This document shows positions 45,737 through 55,289 of a DNA stretch of 64,000 nt, piece by piece (within the stretch, counting starts at the first letter, position 1; each line of letters begins with the position of its first letter). The translations under genes and the position numbers were made by a program. This DNA is from Pseudomonas sp. RIT-562. Lineage in GTDB: Bacteria; Pseudomonadota; Gammaproteobacteria; Pseudomonadales; Pseudomonadaceae. Location of the stretch: NCBI RefSeq assembly GCF_026241895.1, contig NZ_JAPJIV010000011.1:107090-171089 (forward strand). The letters are read 5' to 3'. The notes under the pieces are model-generated. The model searched no databases. It saw only the letters and a program-made list of their open reading frames with translations, and was not told where the DNA came from.

Positions 45737-46119
45737 ATGGGCTACCTCAGATGTGTGAAAATATCCCCTCTGAATCACATCATGGATTGGACTCTTTGGG
45801 GGTGAGCAAAAGACTCAGTTGGACTATAAGAGACACCCCCTGTCAGGAAGCTTAGGCCAATATTACAGTTGTGTCAGTTTGGAATATTTTTCTTGAAGTA
45901 CACGCTATTTAATACGTATGGTCTCCATCTTTTCGCATTGCGCGACTTTTATTGAATATAAGATTGAAGTGTAATCATTGCTTTGGGTTCCATTAATTCT
46001 CACGGAGGCGATGTTCTAGGTCTCTGCATTAAAATTAATAGGAGACTTGAATGCTCTGCTGCAACAGCTGGGTGTTCAATGATCAAAGAAGATAGTAATG
46101 CCACCGAGGGTGATTAATT
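45737..46119. promoter_or_regulatory. Intergenic stretch with a CopR box
   Basis: These 383 bp hold a box at 45862-45877 (ATTACA-GTTG-TGTCAG), placed 126 bp upstream of the PtrA-like start. Nothing else is clear in the AT-rich remainder, which runs up to the orphan flgB. Confidence 0.7.
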
Positions 46120-46533
46120 GTGAGTATTAATTTTGAGAAAGCATTAGGCTCCGCAGAAAGAGCGTTAGTTTATCGTGGCCAAAGAGCTGAGATCTTAAGT
46201 AACAATATCGCGAACGCTGACACTCCGAACTTCAAAGCCCAAGACTTGGATTTTTCTACTGTGCTCGCCAGCCAAACCAAAGAACCTGCTACCACTGCGT
46301 TTTCTTTGAAAACAACAAACGCAAAGCATTTTCTTAAGAAAGAATCGGCGGTGGCTATATACGGGCGCGACTTGCTTTACAGCACGCCGGCTCAGCCTGC
46401 CTTGGACCAAAATACTGTCGATCAGCAGGTCGAGGTCGCGAAATACACGGAAAACGCGATACGTTTCGATGCCGCTTTTACTCGGCTAAATGGAGCATTC
46501 AAGGGTTTGCTCAAAGCTCTGCGCGGTGACTAG
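46120..46533 (+). CDS. flgB: Orphan flagellar rod protein FlgB
   Basis: 137 residues with the rod-protein N-terminal motif (AEILSNNIANADTPNFKAQDLDF) and a FlgB C-terminus (YTENAIRFDAAFTRLNGAFKGLLKALRG). FlgB is the proximal rod subunit of the flagellar basal body and normally sits before flgC. Here no other flagellar gene is near, and the protein is divergent in its middle. GTG at 46120 has GAGGGTGA eight bases upstream. It is a passenger of the transposon, with unknown use. Confidence 0.85.
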   Translation: MSINFEKALGSAERALVYRGQRAEILSNNIANADTPNFKAQDLDFSTVLASQTKEPATTAFSLKTTNAKHFLKKESAVAIYGRDLLYSTPAQPALDQNTVDQQVEVAKYTENAIRFDAAFTRLNGAFKGLLKALRGD

Positions 46534-46643
46534 CAGCATAGGCGCATGCGAGCCAACTTTGGCCGATACAGCGGCTCAGGTACTTTCGGATTCAAAGGTA
46601 TTCACCATCAGACGACGCTCTACTCAGGAGCAGGCGTCTCCAT

Positions 46644-46844
46644 TCAATGGCTGATCTTGGAAGGAAAACCAACAGCCTCCACAGCTTTACGGAGCTGTTC
46701 AGCGTTTTCGCTACTTTCAACACTCACCTTACCGGTTGATCGATCGACGGAGACCGTAGCGTTGTCGTCCAGTGCCTGGATCGCTCTGGTGATTTTGCCG
46801 ACGCAGCTGCCGCAACCAATGCCTGATACATCTAAGACGACCAT
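46644..46844 (-). CDS. copZ: CopZ-like heavy-metal-associated (HMA) domain chaperone
   Basis: 66-residue ferredoxin-like HMA protein. The metal site is GIGCGSCVGKI (C-x2-C), followed by DDNATVSVDRSTGKVSVES and a terminal EAVGFPSKI. Such chaperones carry Cu(I) to P1B-type ATPases, one of which lies at 49069. ATG at 46844 starts the beta strand MVVLDVSG. The usual Met before the first Cys is replaced by Gly-Ile-Gly. Confidence 0.85.
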   Translation of the reverse strand: MVVLDVSGIGCGSCVGKITRAIQALDDNATVSVDRSTGKVSVESSENAEQLRKAVEAVGFPSKISH

Positions 46845-47149
46845 GTGAATTACCCTCGTGCTGAGCGGTGTCTTTTCCCCGCAGCGACAGCATCGACGTT
46901 GACACCATGGCAAGGTCAACGATTATCTAATCAAAGCCGTGAGCGCAGATTTCGAGAAGTTTTACGGGACTTGACCACTCGGCTGCTAATTAGCTCGCTA
47001 CCATTTGAACGGTTTCCAGGAGTGCGCCCTATTGTTCTCGTCGGTAAAGGTCGGCTAACGGCAACATTGCGGCTCTCTCGCTTGATCCAACGATTTTGTA
47101 TGCCTCTCGTTTCGTCAACGGCTTTGATCTGTCCTCCCGCGAACCTTGC
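46845..47149. other. Intergenic stretch without a supported gene
   Basis: A 97-residue open frame on the minus strand (46931-47224) covers most of it, but it is Arg/Pro-rich without family features and runs through the RcnR-type operator. I see no other structure. Confidence 0.4.
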
Positions 47150-47204
47150 ATAGGTATAGGGGGGAGGCCTATCATGCGACCCTATATAGGTAGGGGGGGT
47201 ATAG
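47150..47204. promoter_or_regulatory. G-tract operator of the RcnR-type repressor
   Basis: Two copies of a TATA-flanked G tract (GGTATAGGGGGGAGGCCTAT and TATAGGTAGGGGGGGTATAG) lie directly before the GTG of the regulator. CsoR/RcnR-family repressors bind G-tract sites flanked by AT-rich inverted repeats, so autoregulation of the regulator-exporter pair is likely. Confidence 0.75.
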
Positions 47205-47205
47205 C

Positions 47206-47481
47206 GTGGGTCATATCGCATCACACAAAGACGATCTTCTTAAACGTGTAAAACGTATTGCCGGGCAAATTCAAGCTGTTGAACGAGCATTGGAATCGGA
47301 CTTCGACTGCGCCAAGACACTACATCTTGTTGCGGCCACTCGGGGTGCCATCAACGGGCTGATGGAGGAGATCATCGAGGATCACGCACGAGCACATGTC
47401 GCGAACCCCGCGCTCAGCGAAGAAGAGCGTAACAAGGGCGTCGAAGAGCTTCTTGAAGCTATCCGCCGGTACTCCAAGTGA
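47206..47481 (+). CDS. RcnR/DmeR-type Ni/Co-sensing repressor (CsoR family)
   Basis: 91-residue all-helical repressor. His3, Cys35, His60 and His64 coincide with the Ni/Co ligands described for E. coli RcnR, which distinguishes it from Cu(I)-sensing CsoR. Conserved KRVKRIAGQIQAVERALE and AATRGAINGLMEEII are family motifs. It starts with GTG at 47206 and lies 20 bp before the CDF exporter, as in dmeRF operons. Confidence 0.9.
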   Translation: MGHIASHKDDLLKRVKRIAGQIQAVERALESDFDCAKTLHLVAATRGAINGLMEEIIEDHARAHVANPALSEEERNKGVEELLEAIRRYSK

Positions 47482-47501
47482 ATGCATCCAGGTAAACACG
47501 T

Positions 47502-48434
47502 ATGAGCAGGACCGACATCGATTACACACACGACCACGTGTTTCTAGGCTCAGCGCACGATGAGAATGCCAAGCGTACGCTTTGGGTTGTAGCACTCACG
47601 GTGGTAATGATGATCGGGGAGATCACCGCCGGCTATATCACGGGTTCGATGGCGTTACTGGCCGATGGCTTCCACATGGCAACCCATGCCGGCGCATTGG
47701 GCATCGCGGCGGCCGCTTACGGATACGCAAAACGCCACGCTACCAGCCAGCGCTACAGTTTCGGTACAGGAAAGGTTGGAGACTTGGGCGGGTTCGCCTC
47801 GGCGCTGATTCTTGGCATGATTTCGTTGGGCATTGGCGTTGAATCGTTCATGCGTTTGTTGCAGCCAACACCGGTTCAGTTTGGCACCGCGACCCTCATC
47901 GCCGTTGTCGGTTTGCTCGTCAACATTGTCAGTGCCCTGCTGCTGGGTCATGGGCATGGGCATGGGCATGGACATGGACATGGGCACGACCACGATCACC
48001 CTCATGCCCACAACGGAAACGACAACAACTTGAGGTCCGCCTATGTCCACGTCGTTGCAGACGCGCTGACGTCGATTCTGGCCATCGCTGCCTTGCTTGC
48101 CGGTCGATATCTGGGTTGGGTGTGGCTCGACCCGGTCATGGGTATCGTCGGCGCTATCGTTATCGCGCGTTGGGCCTGGACCTTGATGGGGGTAACTGCG
48201 GGCGTGTTGCTCGATCAGACCGACGCGCACGTTGCCGAGGAAATCCGCGAACTCGTTGAGAAACCTGGTGGCGCTACCATTACAGACTTGCACGTTTGGA
48301 GGGTGGGACCTCAAGCGTGCGCGGCGATCGTCAGCGTTCTAGGTGAAGCCACTGTGAACGCCGAGAGCATTCGTGAGCGTCTCAAAACAGTTCACGAAGT
48401 CAGCCACCTGACCGTCGAGTTCCGGCAGACATGA
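47502..48434 (+). CDS. dmeF: DmeF-type cation diffusion facilitator (Co/Ni exporter)
   Basis: 310-residue CDF transporter with six membrane spans. The metal-site motifs are LLADGFHMATHAG in helix 2 and VHVVADALTS in helix 5. The loop between helices 4 and 5 (about residues 148-165) is a run of His-Gly repeats then DHDHPHAH. The C-terminal cytoplasmic domain ends DLHVWRVGPQACAAIVS. The N-terminus HDHVFLGSAHDENAKRTLWVV is typical of DmeF. It is driven with the RcnR-type gene upstream. Confidence 0.9.
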   Translation: MSRTDIDYTHDHVFLGSAHDENAKRTLWVVALTVVMMIGEITAGYITGSMALLADGFHMATHAGALGIAAAAYGYAKRHATSQRYSFGTGKVGDLGGFASALILGMISLGIGVESFMRLLQPTPVQFGTATLIAVVGLLVNIVSALLLGHGHGHGHGHGHGHDHDHPHAHNGNDNNLRSAYVHVVADALTSILAIAALLAGRYLGWVWLDPVMGIVGAIVIARWAWTLMGVTAGVLLDQTDAHVAEEIRELVEKPGGATITDLHVWRVGPQACAAIVSVLGEATVNAESIRERLKTVHEVSHLTVEFRQT

Positions 48435-48473
48435 CTCAGCGCCTGTCCAGCACAACCTCTATAGGACACACCG

Positions 48474-48845
48474 ATGCCGCCCGGTAAACGTGAACTGGCT
48501 CGGATCGAGCGCCAGTTGATCGTCACGCTCACCGACGCGTGCGAAACAGCAAAGGACGAGATAAAGGGGTTTATTTGGCTCACTCACACCGCTGACCTAA
48601 GTGCGTTGGCTGAAACCCTGAAGGTCATCTGGGTGTTCGAAACCCTGGCTGACAGGAAGCGGGCCGAGATTGACGCGAAGGCCCGCATCTTTGAGTTGAC
48701 GGCGATCGCCTTGAAAGAGGCCAATCTTGACCTGCCTGTTTCAGACCGCAATGTCCGCTTTGACTCGGAGCAAGAGTGCCAACGCACGCACATAGGCGAC
48801 TGGAAACGTCGCGTGGCTCAACTACATAAAGCTAAGGGGGACTGA
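48474..48845 (+). CDS. Conserved hypothetical protein of the Ni/Co unit
   Basis: 123 residues, probably alpha/beta, with ETAKDEIKGFIWLTHTADLSA and LKVIWVFETLADRKR. It resembles proteins often labelled Fis-family regulators in Pseudomonas, but I see no helix-turn-helix of that kind. It follows dmeF by 39 bp and precedes the DUF1289 gene by 2 bp, so it is probably in the same transcript. The function is unknown. Confidence 0.65.
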   Translation: MPPGKRELARIERQLIVTLTDACETAKDEIKGFIWLTHTADLSALAETLKVIWVFETLADRKRAEIDAKARIFELTAIALKEANLDLPVSDRNVRFDSEQECQRTHIGDWKRRVAQLHKAKGD

Positions 48846-48847
48846 CC

Positions 48848-49048
48848 ATGGCAAAAGAAATCGAGAATCCTTGTATCTCGGTTTGCCAACTCAGTGGTGA
48901 TCTGTGTGTGAGCTGCGGGCGGAATAAGGAAGACATCAGAAAGTGGAAGCGCATGAAGCGGCCCGAAAAAATGGCCGCTGTGCAAAGGGCGAATGCGCGC
49001 TTAAAGGGATTGAAGAAAGCACATGGATCGCCATTCCCCCCGAGTTAA
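48848..49048 (+). CDS. DUF1289 small Cys-rich protein
   Basis: 66 residues with the DUF1289 Cys pattern (NPCISVCQLSGDLCVSCGRNKEDIRKWKRM; C-x3-C-x5-C-x2-C), likely binding zinc or a cluster. The C-terminal half is basic. It is commonly a housekeeping gene of unknown role. Here it ends the rcnR-dmeF transcript and converges on the copper ATPase. Confidence 0.8.
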   Translation: MAKEIENPCISVCQLSGDLCVSCGRNKEDIRKWKRMKRPEKMAAVQRANARLKGLKKAHGSPFPPS

Positions 49049-49068
49049 AACCGCTGCAATTTTGAAGG

Positions 49069-51426
49069 TCAGTCAACTCGGGTATTCCTCAGCCTCAATG
49101 CATTGAAAACTACCGACGCGGAACTGACGCTCATGGCTATGGCAGCGATCATTGGCGACAGGAGGTGCCCCGTCAATGGATAGAGCAAACCAGCGGCAAG
49201 AGGTATACCCATTGAGTTGTAGAGAAAAGCAAAGCCCAAATTCTGGCGCATGTTTTTAACTGTGGCGACCGAAAGAGCTCGTGCTCGTAAGATCCCCATC
49301 AGGTCACCTTTGACCAGCGTGAGTTGCGCGCTATTCATCGCCACGTCAGTCCCCGTTCCCATGGCTATCCCCACATCTGCTCGCGCCAGGGCCGGAGCAT
49401 CGTTGATACCGTCACCTGCCATGGCCACTTTTCGCCCGTGTTGCTGTAGGTCTGCCACCAGACGTTCCTTGTCTTGGGGTTTGACTTCACCGTGGACCTC
49501 TTCAATCCCCATCTCCCTGGCGACAGCCCGAGCGGTAGTAAGCCCGTCCCCAGTAGCCATGATGATTTTCACGTTGTGAGCCTTAAGCTTGGTGACGGCC
49601 TCTTTTGAGGTTGGCTTGATCGGATCTGATACGGCCAACAAACCTGCCAATGCGCCGTCGACGGCGAGGTAGATAATACTGATGCCGTCAAGTCGCAACA
49701 CCTCAGCGCGCTCTTGTAGGGAGTTGGTGCTCACGCCTGCGGCTTCCATCAACGCTGTGTTCCCCAGCTGGAGCTTCTTGCCATCGACAACGCCACTGAC
49801 GCCGATACCCGAATCCGACTCAAAGGATTCGGGCTTGGTGAGCTTTATGTTCTCGGCTCGGGCGTGATCGACGATCGCATGTGCTAAAGGATGCTCACTG
49901 CCCTGATCAAGGCTGGCAGCCAGGTGAAGGACGTCGTCGGGATTGAAGGTGGGAGTGGCCTCCACGCTGTGAAACACGGGCCGTCCCTCTGTCAGGGTGC
50001 CTGTCTTGTCGACAATCAGCGTGTCGATTCTGCAAAGGCTTTCAATTGCACTGGCATCTCTGAACAAAACACCCATGCTGGCTGCTTTACCTGTCGACAC
50101 CATGATCGACATAGGCGTAGCAAGTCCCAACGCACAGGGACAAGCGATGATCAGCACGGCGACAGCGTTGATTAGACCAAACACCCAACTGGGCTCAGGG
50201 CCGAAAAGCCCCCAACCGATAAATGTCATTATCGCAATCGCGATAACACCCATCACGAAGTAGCCGGCAATCGAGTCGGCCATTCGTTGCATCGGCGCCT
50301 TGGAACGCTGAGCTCTCGCGACCATCTGTACGATCTGGGACAGCATGGTTTCGGCACCGACCTTCTGGGCCTCCATCACCAGGCTCCCATGCGTATTCAG
50401 CGTGGCGCCGATCAGGCTATCTCCAGCTTTCTTCATTACCGGGACTGGCTCGCCAGTGAGCATCGACTCATCCACCGCACTTTCACCCTCAAGTACCGAA
50501 CCATCAACTGGCACCTTTTCACCCGGTCTGACCCGTAAGTGGTCTCCCAGGTGCACATGTGTGAGAGGAATGTCTTCCTCCTGGCCATCGGCATTGATCC
50601 GGCGTGCAGTTTTGGGCGAAAGGCCGAGAAGAGACTTAATGGCGGCGGAAGTTTGTGATCGGGCTTTGAGCTCAAGGATCTGGCCAAGCAACGTGAGCGA
50701 GATGATGACCGCTGCCGCTTCGAAGTAAACGCCGATACGTCCATCTTGCATGAAATTGGAGGGAAAACTTTGGGGGAAGAGCGTTGCTATGACGCTGTAC
50801 AGATAAGCTGCGGCGGTGCCCAACCCAATCAGAGTCCACATGTTGGGACTGCGATTTTTAACCGAGGCCAGTCCCCTTACAAAAAAAGGCCATCCTGCCC
50901 ATAAGGTCACGGGTGTCGCCAGAGCGAACTCGATCCAGTTTTGAGCCGAACCATGAAGAAGTTGTAACGAGTGACCCGCCATCGCGAGCACGGTTACGAC
51001 CACGGTTAAGGGCAGCGACCACCAGAAGCGGCGATTGAAATCCCGGAGTTCAGGATTTTCTTCTTCATCAAGCGCCGGCATGACAGGCTCTAGTGCCATG
51101 CCACATTTAGGACAGTTACCGGGGCCGGTCTGCCGTATTTCAGGATGCATCGGGCACGTAAATTCAGTGCCCGTTTGTACCGCAGACTCCGGCGTTGTGC
51201 TGCCTGACTCGTTGCGCACCACGTGGCCACTGTAGCGCTCAGGGTCCGCTCGAAACTTCTCCTGACATTTCAGGCTACAGAACCGATACGTCTGTCCTTG
51301 GTAAGTCTCAGCAAATTTACTCGACGAAGTGACTGCCATTCCACACACCGGGTCATGTAGATCAGCATCATCCCGGGAAGCAGCATGGGTGTGATTATGG
51401 TCGTGATGGCCAGAGGTGGTAGGCAT
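49069..51426 (-). CDS. Copper-exporting P1B-1-type ATPase with YHS-like N-terminal domain
   Basis: 785 residues. A His-rich leader is followed by a YHS-type motif (DPVCGMAV ... [12 protein letters not shown]), then a heavy-metal-binding segment (CPMHPE ... [11 protein letters not shown]) instead of an HMA domain. The membrane motif [10 protein letters not shown] (about residue 430) marks Cu(I)/Ag(I) specificity. The catalytic DKTGTLTEG is near 472 and [16 protein letters not shown] is the hinge motif. It resembles CopF/SilP-type pumps moving Cu(I) to the periplasm. It reads away from the cupredoxin gene. Confidence 0.93.
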   Translation of the reverse strand: MPTTSGHHDHNHTHAASRDDADLHDPVCGMAVTSSSKFAETYQGQTYRFCSLKCQEKFRADPERYSGHVVRNESGSTTPESAVQTGTEFTCPMHPEIRQTGPGNCPKCGMALEPVMPALDEEENPELRDFNRRFWWSLPLTVVVTVLAMAGHSLQLLHGSAQNWIEFALATPVTLWAGWPFFVRGLASVKNRSPNMWTLIGLGTAAAYLYSVIATLFPQSFPSNFMQDGRIGVYFEAAAVIISLTLLGQILELKARSQTSAAIKSLLGLSPKTARRINADGQEEDIPLTHVHLGDHLRVRPGEKVPVDGSVLEGESAVDESMLTGEPVPVMKKAGDSLIGATLNTHGSLVMEAQKVGAETMLSQIVQMVARAQRSKAPMQRMADSIAGYFVMGVIAIAIMTFIGWGLFGPEPSWVFGLINAVAVLIIACPCALGLATPMSIMVSTGKAASMGVLFRDASAIESLCRIDTLIVDKTGTLTEGRPVFHSVEATPTFNPDDVLHLAASLDQGSEHPLAHAIVDHARAENIKLTKPESFESDSGIGVSGVVDGKKLQLGNTALMEAAGVSTNSLQERAEVLRLDGISIIYLAVDGALAGLLAVSDPIKPTSKEAVTKLKAHNVKIIMATGDGLTTARAVAREMGIEEVHGEVKPQDKERLVADLQQHGRKVAMAGDGINDAPALARADVGIAMGTGTDVAMNSAQLTLVKGDLMGILRARALSVATVKNMRQNLGFAFLYNSMGIPLAAGLLYPLTGHLLSPMIAAIAMSVSSASVVFNALRLRNTRVD

Positions 51427-51606
51427 GTCTATTCCCCTTGTAAGGTGCTACTAGAAATGAGCATATTCAGTACAACGCTGATTTGCGGCTCCACAGTGGT
51501 GCGGTGATGTTTCCGCACGGACCCCGGCTGAGAAGCGTTGCTATGTTACTTGCGACTTAGCGTAGCCAACTCTTGCGTCGGGCCGGCAGAAACAGCCGAC
51601 TCCGGT

Positions 51607-52140
51607 TTATTTCAGATCAAATTCGCCGACCATTCCCGATTGGTAATGCCCCGGCACGTTGCAGGCAAACTGAAGCCCTGCACTGTCGTTGAAGGTCCAG
51701 ATCAGCTCTTGGGTTGAGCCAGGCTCAATCAGGACACTGTTAGGGTCGTCATGCTCCATTGCGACCATCTTCATTCCGCCCATGCCGTGGCTCATGCCGC
51801 TCATCTTCCCGGTACCGGTAGGGCTTAATGTTCCGTTCTTGAACATGCTTGCCATTTCTTTCTGGTGTGCTGCATGAGCAGCGGCTTTGCCGATGTTGAA
51901 CTCATGCAGCAGCGAACCCTCGTTGCGAAGGACAAAGCGGATTGTTTCACCAGGTTTTACGTCGATGCTTTTAGGCTTGAAAAAAATGTCGCCCATCTCG
52001 ACCTCTACAGTGCGGGTAACGTCAGAGGCCACACCAGGCTGGCCTATGTCGTCTTGTCCATGCCCAGCATTAGCCATAGCCGTAGCAGCGAAAAAAAGGG
52101 TCATTGCTGCGATGAACGGGGTAGCGAGCGTAGTTTTCAT
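51607..52140 (-). CDS. Exported cupredoxin (CopI-like)
   Basis: 177 residues with a signal peptide (AAMTLFFAATAMA). A cupredoxin fold carries type 1 copper ligands His (LLHEFN), Cys and His (FACNVPGHYQSGM) and Met. A Met/His-rich insertion (MSHGMGGMKMVAMEHDD) lies in the middle. ATG at 52140 starts the signal peptide. A CopR box lies 72 bp upstream, so it probably belongs to the copper regulon and binds periplasmic copper. Confidence 0.87.
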   Translation of the reverse strand: MKTTLATPFIAAMTLFFAATAMANAGHGQDDIGQPGVASDVTRTVEVEMGDIFFKPKSIDVKPGETIRFVLRNEGSLLHEFNIGKAAAHAAHQKEMASMFKNGTLSPTGTGKMSGMSHGMGGMKMVAMEHDDPNSVLIEPGSTQELIWTFNDSAGLQFACNVPGHYQSGMVGEFDLK

Positions 52141-52211
52141 GGTGACCTCAGGAATACGTGGGAACATTGGCTATGCTAATGATGCTCAGCTGCCAGCTAA
52201 CTGACTTGGGC

Positions 52212-52227
52212 ATTACTTCTTTGTCAG
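52212..52227 (-). promoter_or_regulatory. CopR box upstream of the cupredoxin gene
   Basis: ATTACT-TCTT-TGTCAG has the same halves and spacing as the boxes at 45493 and 45862, with one base changed. Confidence 0.72.
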
Positions 52228-52297
52228 TTTTCTAAATAGATACGGCGTCCAATTGACGCCGCAACAAGATGCTGACAAGTACTTATCCTGGGGGCGT

Positions 52298-52651
52298 TTA
52301 TTGATGGTTTTCTGAAAGCATCAATTTGTGCTCGCGCTGCATCTGGCGCAAAACGTCGTCAACAATTTTGTCGTGCTTCTCCATCCAGGCTAGATGCTGT
52401 TGGGGTGACATTGAGGCATCTGGGTGATCGTTGTGGAGCTGGCTCATGATGTCGCCAAGCATCTTCATGTGTTCTGCCATGTGGACGTGACGCTCTCCTT
52501 CAGGGGCTTGTTCAGCTTTCATCAACGTGGCCTCGGCCTTGTCGCGCAAACCTTCCATACGCTCAATCACACGATCTCCGCCGCTTTCAGCCCACACAGA
52601 AGCCGAGACCAGTATCGAGCTTACAAAAAACAGCATTTTCAGGTGGTTCAT
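52298..52651 (-). CDS. Exported PtrA-N-like protein, His/Met-rich
   Basis: 117 residues with a signal peptide (LFFVSSILVSASVWA) and a mature start ESGGDRVIERMEGLRDKAEATL. The helical remainder is rich in His and Met (GERHVHMAEHMKMLGDIMSQLHNDHPDASMS, split here by family resemblance only to its leader). It shares the AE-SGGDR start with two other small proteins of the island. It lies between the cupredoxin gene and copR, with a CopR box 128 bp upstream. Confidence 0.72.
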   Translation of the reverse strand: MNHLKMLFFVSSILVSASVWAESGGDRVIERMEGLRDKAEATLMKAEQAPEGERHVHMAEHMKMLGDIMSQLHNDHPDASMSPQQHLAWMEKHDKIVDDVLRQMQREHKLMLSENHQ

Positions 52652-52778
52652 CGGGGTAGCTCCTCATGAGGGAATCCGACTTCCATACGATTCATCGCTC
52701 AGAGGTCGGTCGAGCACCAATGAAGTGCTCATGTCTGAACCCTAGCCAGCACTCGCTGACATCTACCTGAAGCCAAGA

Positions 52779-52794
52779 TTACTTTTCTGTCAGT
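52779..52794. promoter_or_regulatory. CopR box between the small exported protein and copR
   Basis: ATTACT-TTTC-TGTCAG lies 62 bp upstream of copR and 128 bp from the divergent gene. It could serve autoregulation of copRS and activation of the exported protein. Confidence 0.75.
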
Positions 52795-52855
52795 TGCTGG
52801 TTGGCTGCCAGTTTTCGTTGCAGACTCCGCTTAACCTTTATCTGAGAACGACCTC

Positions 52856-53542
52856 ATGAGACTTCTTGTCGCTGAAGACGAACCAAAAATAGGTATCTAT
52901 TTGCAGCAAGGGCTCAACGAGGCCGGGTTCAATGTCGACCGTTTCACGAATGGAAAAGAGGCGCTTCAGCACGCTTTGAGCGAAGCCTATGATCTGCTGA
53001 TTCTCGACGTCATGATGCCGGGTTTGGATGGCTGGGAAGTCCTGCAGAAGGTGCGCGCTTCCGGGAAAGACGTCCCGGTGCTTTTTCTCACCGCCAGAGA
53101 CCGCGTTGAAGACCGAGTGAAGGGACTTGAACTCGGTGCGGATGACTATCTGATCAAACCCTTCGCGTTTTCTGAATTGCTTGCTCGAGTCAGAACGCTG
53201 CTGCGTCGCGGTAGCAGCGCACCTTCGCAAACCTTTATGAAACTGGCTGACCTTGAAGTGGACCTGCTCAAGCGTCGAGCCATCCGAGGAGGCAAACGCA
53301 TAGACCTTACGGCCAAAGAGTTCGCGTTGCTTGAGCTTCTGCTGCGTCGTCGAGGGGAGGTGCTGCCAAAGTCTCTTATCGCCTCCCAGGTTTGGGATAT
53401 GAACTTCGACAGCGATACCAACGTTATCGAGGTTGCAGTGAGACGGCTCAGGGCCAAGATAGACGACGATTTTGAGGTCAAGTTGATTCATACCTCAAGG
53501 GGAATGGGTTACATGCTCGATGCACCAGATTCGGAGTCGTGA
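52856..53542 (+). CDS. copR: Copper response regulator CopR
   Basis: 228-residue OmpR-type regulator. Receiver domain: acidic pocket AEDEPK, phospho-acceptor Asp51 ([10 protein letters not shown]), Lys in IKPF. The winged-helix DNA-binding domain from about residue 130 ends [14 protein letters not shown] ... RGMGYML. It overlaps copS by 4 bp. The heavy-metal class of this family (CopR/CusR/PcoR) activates copper genes through the box repeated in this island. Confidence 0.94.
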   Translation: MRLLVAEDEPKIGIYLQQGLNEAGFNVDRFTNGKEALQHALSEAYDLLILDVMMPGLDGWEVLQKVRASGKDVPVLFLTARDRVEDRVKGLELGADDYLIKPFAFSELLARVRTLLRRGSSAPSQTFMKLADLEVDLLKRRAIRGGKRIDLTAKEFALLELLLRRRGEVLPKSLIASQVWDMNFDSDTNVIEVAVRRLRAKIDDDFEVKLIHTSRGMGYMLDAPDSES

Positions 53543-54930
53543 TGAACCGGATGTCCCTGACGACTCGTATGAGTCTGATGTTTATGCTCGCGGTAACGGC
53601 CGTGCTCACGGTCGCCGGACTCAGTTTCAATAACCTCAGCCGGCATCATTTCAAGATGCTGGATCAGCAGGCATTGTACGAAAAACTCCACTCGACCCAG
53701 CGGATCTTGTCCGGGCTGAGCAACATCGATCAATTCAGCGAGGCTAAACCGGAGTTAGAAGCGCTGCTGGGCGCACACCGTGATTTGACTGCGCTTATCA
53801 TCGATGGCGACGGCAAGGTGCTGTTTGCGGATCCCGGCCCGGTCGACGTTCCGAAGGCGTTTCGAACAACCACAAACACAACCGTCTGGGAATGGCGGGA
53901 GCAAGAGCAGATGTTCCGTGGTGTGACTGCGCAATCCGTAGTGACGGGACAAGAAAGGCCATTAACTGTCATGTTGATTTTTGACGTTACGCAGCATATG
54001 TCCTTTTTCGAGACGCTCGAACGATGGTTTTGGATAGGGTTGGTGATCAGCGCATTGGTCAGTGCTGCACTCGGCTGGATGGTAGCTAGCAGTGGCATGC
54101 GGCCTATCCGCCAGGTCACATGGGTTGCTGCCTCCATGTCAGCAAAATCACTCAAGGAGCGTATTCCCCTGGCACCCGTTCCGAAAGAGCTTCAACAGAT
54201 GGTGTTGTCGTTCAACGCCATGTTATCCAGGCTCGACGATGCATTTGTCCGGTTATCCAACTTTTCGGCAGACATTGCCCACGAACTACGGACCCCCGTG
54301 AGCAACTTGATGACCCACACTGAAGTGGTGCTTTCGAGAAAAAGAAACATCGAGGACTACGAAGACAATTTGTACTCCAATCTTGATGACTTGAAGCGCA
54401 TGAGCCGGATGATTGATGACATGCTTTTTCTGGCGAAATCTGACAATGGTCTAATTACGCACGAGAGCAAGCCAATAGACCTGGTGGCTGTCGTGGAAAA
54501 ATTGCTTGAGTACTACCGCCTGTTGGCTGATGAACGAGGGATCGAGCTCAAGGTTTCAGGACGGGGGAGCGTGCGAGGTGATGTTCTTATGCTCCACCGA
54601 GCGATTTCCAATCTGCTCTCAAATGCGCTGCGCTACACCTATGAAGGGACGTCAATCAGTGTCGATATTCAGCACAAGGATGCGTCGGTAACGGTTGTCG
54701 TGGAAAACTATGGTGAGCCCATTGCCCCCGAACACCTTGAAAAGCTGTTTGATCGTTTTTATCGCGTGGACCCAGCGCGGCGAGAAGGAAGTCCGAGCAA
54801 CGCAGGGCTAGGTCTGTCAATTACCCGATCAATTGTCGAAGCGCACAATGGCAAGATCTGGTGTACGTCAGGCGACGGGAAAACGGCTTTTCATCTTGAG
54901 TTTCCGGCCGTCGATTCCACGGTTAGCTGA
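53539..54930 (+). CDS. copS: Copper sensor histidine kinase CopS
   Basis: 463-residue inner-membrane kinase of the heavy-metal sensor type. It has two membrane helices (about residues 9-28 and 163-185) around a periplasmic sensor domain, then HAMP, then HisKA with [15 protein letters not shown] (phospho-His) and a HATPase domain ([37 protein letters not shown]). It starts within the end of copR and should phosphorylate CopR when periplasmic copper rises. Confidence 0.94.
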   Translation: MMNRMSLTTRMSLMFMLAVTAVLTVAGLSFNNLSRHHFKMLDQQALYEKLHSTQRILSGLSNIDQFSEAKPELEALLGAHRDLTALIIDGDGKVLFADPGPVDVPKAFRTTTNTTVWEWREQEQMFRGVTAQSVVTGQERPLTVMLIFDVTQHMSFFETLERWFWIGLVISALVSAALGWMVASSGMRPIRQVTWVAASMSAKSLKERIPLAPVPKELQQMVLSFNAMLSRLDDAFVRLSNFSADIAHELRTPVSNLMTHTEVVLSRKRNIEDYEDNLYSNLDDLKRMSRMIDDMLFLAKSDNGLITHESKPIDLVAVVEKLLEYYRLLADERGIELKVSGRGSVRGDVLMLHRAISNLLSNALRYTYEGTSISVDIQHKDASVTVVVENYGEPIAPEHLEKLFDRFYRVDPARREGSPSNAGLGLSITRSIVEAHNGKIWCTSGDGKTAFHLEFPAVDSTVS

Positions 54931-55289
54931 GCGACAAAACATTGGGACCAACGACGTCTTGGCGTTCTGCGTTTGCTACGCCTCTGCGGATTTTTCAAAG
55001 TGATTAAGCTCCCCTGTCCTGCGGTACGCCGTGTCTTTTCCAGGTCTTGCTACGCTCAACGATTAGATGCCAAACATCGGATCAAGCTGACTGAAATGTA
55101 ATCGAACAGTTTGTGATCGTGTGGCATCGTGTTCTCGCACTGTGACGTTAGGGCTAGCGAGTTTCTCCTGTTCAACCTGGCGAAGAGGACGGGGGCTCCA
55201 AGTTAATCAACAGTGGTTTTTAAAGAAATTAAAAACTAGTTCCTCCCAAAAAACCTCGAATCAACAGCGCTTGCTGTGAGGAGTCTTGC
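54931..55289 (+). promoter_or_regulatory. Intergenic stretch before copC with a CopR box
   Basis: No gene is seen. CTGACT-GAAA-TGTAAT at 55087-55102 is the box in the orientation facing copC, 188 bp from its start. It is one base off the consensus of the others. Confidence 0.65.

Noticed and set aside
46931..47224. 97-codon minus-strand frame
   Set aside because: It overlaps the RcnR-type operator and the regulator start, and has Arg/Pro-rich composition without a family.
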